DNA of 64,000 bases, taken from Candidatus Dependentiae bacterium (GTDB lineage Bacteria; Babelota; Babeliae; Babelales; UBA12411). The stretch is from assembly GCA_003511165.1 (NCBI GenBank), contig DOJW01000004.1, positions 124,001-188,000 on the forward strand, in the 5' to 3' direction. The translations under genes were made by a program, and so were the position numbers. Below the pieces are notes generated by a model. It saw nothing but the letters and a program-made list of their open reading frames with translations, was not told the DNA's origin and did not search any database. Positions 62,746 to 64,000 of this stretch are shown one piece after another (position 1 is the stretch's first letter; each line of letters starts with the position of its first letter).

Positions 62746-64000
62746 ATGATAGCTGGAATTTTAGCCAAAATATTTGGAACAAAAAATCAAAGGGAATTAA
62801 ACAGAATTCAACCTTTAGTTCATAAAATAAATTTACTTGAAGAAAAAATGCAGGCACTTTCTGATCTTGATTTAACTGCGAAAACAAATGAATTTAGAGA
62901 GCGAATTTCGCGCGGAGAATCTATTGATAGTATCTTACCTGAGGCATTTGCTCTTGTGCGAGAAACTAGTAATAGAAAATTAAATATGCGGCATTTTGAT
63001 GTACAACTTATTGGTGGCGTTGTTCTCCATGAAGGTAAAATTTCTGAAATGAAAACAGGAGAGGGAAAAACATTAGCCGCGACACTTCCTCTTTATTTAA
63101 ATGCATTATCTGGAAAAGGTGCCCATCTTGTAACGGTAAACGATTATCTTGCAAGGCGTGACAGTGAATGGATGCGTCCAATTTATAATCATCTTGGTCT
63201 TGAGGTTGGAGTAATCCAAAATGAAATGAGCGATGAAGATCGTAAAAAAGCATACAACGCAGATATTACTTATGGAACAAATAATGAGTTTGGTTTTGAC
63301 TATCTTCGCGATAATATGAAATTCAATCTTGCGGACTATGCTCAACGTGATTTACATTATGCAATTGTTGACGAGGTAGATTCTATATTGATCGATGAAG
63401 CAAGAACTCCTCTTATTATTTCTGGCTCATCCGAAAAGGGTGCTGATTTGTATGCAGCTGCAAATTATGCAGTTTTAAAACTTAAACGCGACACAGATTT
63501 TGAGATTGATGAAAAAGCTAAATCTGTACATTTGACAGAAGATGGAAATGATAAGGTTGAGAAGGTTTTAGGAATTCATAATTTATATGCTCCTGAAAAT
63601 ATTTTTATACTTCATCATGTTACTCAAGCTTTAAAGGCAAATTCACTTTTTAAGCGGGATGTTGATTATGTTGTTAAAGACGGGCAAGTTTTAATTGTTG
63701 ATGAATTTACCGGACGAATACTCGCTGGTAGAAGATATAGCGATGGACTTCATCAAGCGCTTGAAGCAAAAGAAAATGTAAAAATTGAAAGAGAAAATCA
63801 AACATTAGCATCTATTACTCTACAAAATTATTTTAGAATTTATAAAAAACTTGCAGGTATGACAGGAACGGCAATGACAGAAGCTGCAGAGTTTTATGAT
63901 ATTTATAAATTAGCCGTTATTTCTATTCCAACGCACAGACAGATGATTCGACGTGATGAAGCAGATGCGATTTATTTGGATAGAGAAGATAAATTTAAAG
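62746..64000 (+). CDS. secA: Protein translocase ATPase SecA (5' part)
   Basis: Motor ATPase of the Sec pathway; 418 codons are present before the window edge, about half of the usual 800-900. The N-terminus MIAGILAKIFGTKNQRELNR matches the family start. Walker A is MKTGEGKT and the DEAD box is VDEVDSILIDEARTPLI. Part of the pre-protein cross-linking domain and the motif AGMTGTAMTEAAEF are seen. The ATG at 62746 has GGGGAA upstream. With secF, secG and the secretion operon it completes the export theme of the window. The gene continues beyond 64000 on the right. Confidence 0.97.
   Translation, partial: MIAGILAKIFGTKNQRELNRIQPLVHKINLLEEKMQALSDLDLTAKTNEFRERISRGESIDSILPEAFALVRETSNRKLNMRHFDVQLIGGVVLHEGKISEMKTGEGKTLAATLPLYLNALSGKGAHLVTVNDYLARRDSEWMRPIYNHLGLEVGVIQNEMSDEDRKKAYNADITYGTNNEFGFDYLRDNMKFNLADYAQRDLHYAIVDEVDSILIDEARTPLIISGSSEKGADLYAAANYAVLKLKRDTDFEIDEKAKSVHLTEDGNDKVEKVLGIHNLYAPENIFILHHVTQALKANSLFKRDVDYVVKDGQVLIVDEFTGRILAGRRYSDGLHQALEAKENVKIERENQTLASITLQNYFRIYKKLAGMTGTAMTEAAEFYDIYKLAVISIPTHRQMIRRDEADAIYLDREDKFK

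Overview
The window is AT-rich (by eye roughly 30% GC) and dense with genes, and comes from a diderm bacterium with a small-genome look. Envelope genes include LpxK (lipid A kinase), an MlaE/MlaF-type lipid ABC transporter, two outer-membrane-barrel-like proteins, SecA/F/G, MreB, a class A penicillin-binding protein and a WecA-type phosphoglycosyl transferase. There is a biotin importer (BioY) but no biosynthetic pathways. Several proteins look exported and eukaryote-like: a RING-H2 finger protein, a PP2C phosphatase lipoprotein, and three tandem beta-propeller (WD40-like) proteins. This mix suits an intracellular or protist-associated lineage such as Candidatus Dependentiae (TM6, Babela-like). 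That assignment is inference from gene content, not from a database match.

Layout, left to right. 1-6.3 kb: the 5' end of a probable ATP-cone gene (minus strand), then polA, rpmA, secF and rho. 6.3-7.0 kb: a gene-free stretch holding a chain of strong hairpins closed by a terminal stem. 7.0-12.9 kb: three tandem paralogues with signal peptides and C-terminal propellers; the third is a mosaic of the first two. 12.9-21.2 kb (minus): uvrA, an exported protein of unknown function, uvrB and uvrC as one tightly spaced cluster. 21.5-26.7 kb: PP2C lipoprotein, tRNA-Lys and tRNA-Glu, two tiny membrane proteins, a MntA/HepT toxin-antitoxin pair, a HIT hydrolase and aspS. 27-37 kb: RING protein, a beta-barrel protein, rlmN, PBP1-type transglycosylase/transpeptidase, bioY, mreB and a second barrel protein. 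37-40 kb: tpiA, secG, mlaE, mlaF. 40.2-48.5 kb: a type II secretion/type IV pilus-like operon (GspC, secretin, PilM/GspL, GspM/PilO, second secretin). Then eno (minus), a shortened comEC and a family 4 uracil-DNA glycosylase.

51.66-51.95 kb: an intergenic stretch with nine perfect DnaA-box-like 9-mers (five in one orientation, four inverted, mostly at 11-bp spacing). It is a strong candidate replication origin. Right of it nearly all genes run on the + strand, and the base composition of + strand genes changes. 52-64 kb: nusA, infB, lpxK, a wecA-like gene, then a partial F-type ATP synthase operon (c, b, b-like, delta, alpha, without a, gamma, beta or epsilon), a lipoprotein, a YqaA/VTT membrane protein and the 5' part of secA, which runs off the edge.

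How the genes fit together: Sec components plus the GspC/D/L/M-like operon could export the many signal-peptide proteins (propellers, RING, PP2C, barrels). The uvr cluster, polA and the uracil glycosylase form a repair set. MreB, the PBP and the WecA-like enzyme serve the cell wall, and LpxK with MlaEF serves the outer membrane. Start codons were revised for uvrA, rlmN, mreB, tpiA, mlaE, nusA and one small membrane protein, where an in-frame start with a better ribosome-binding site or better family fit lies inside the longest frame.
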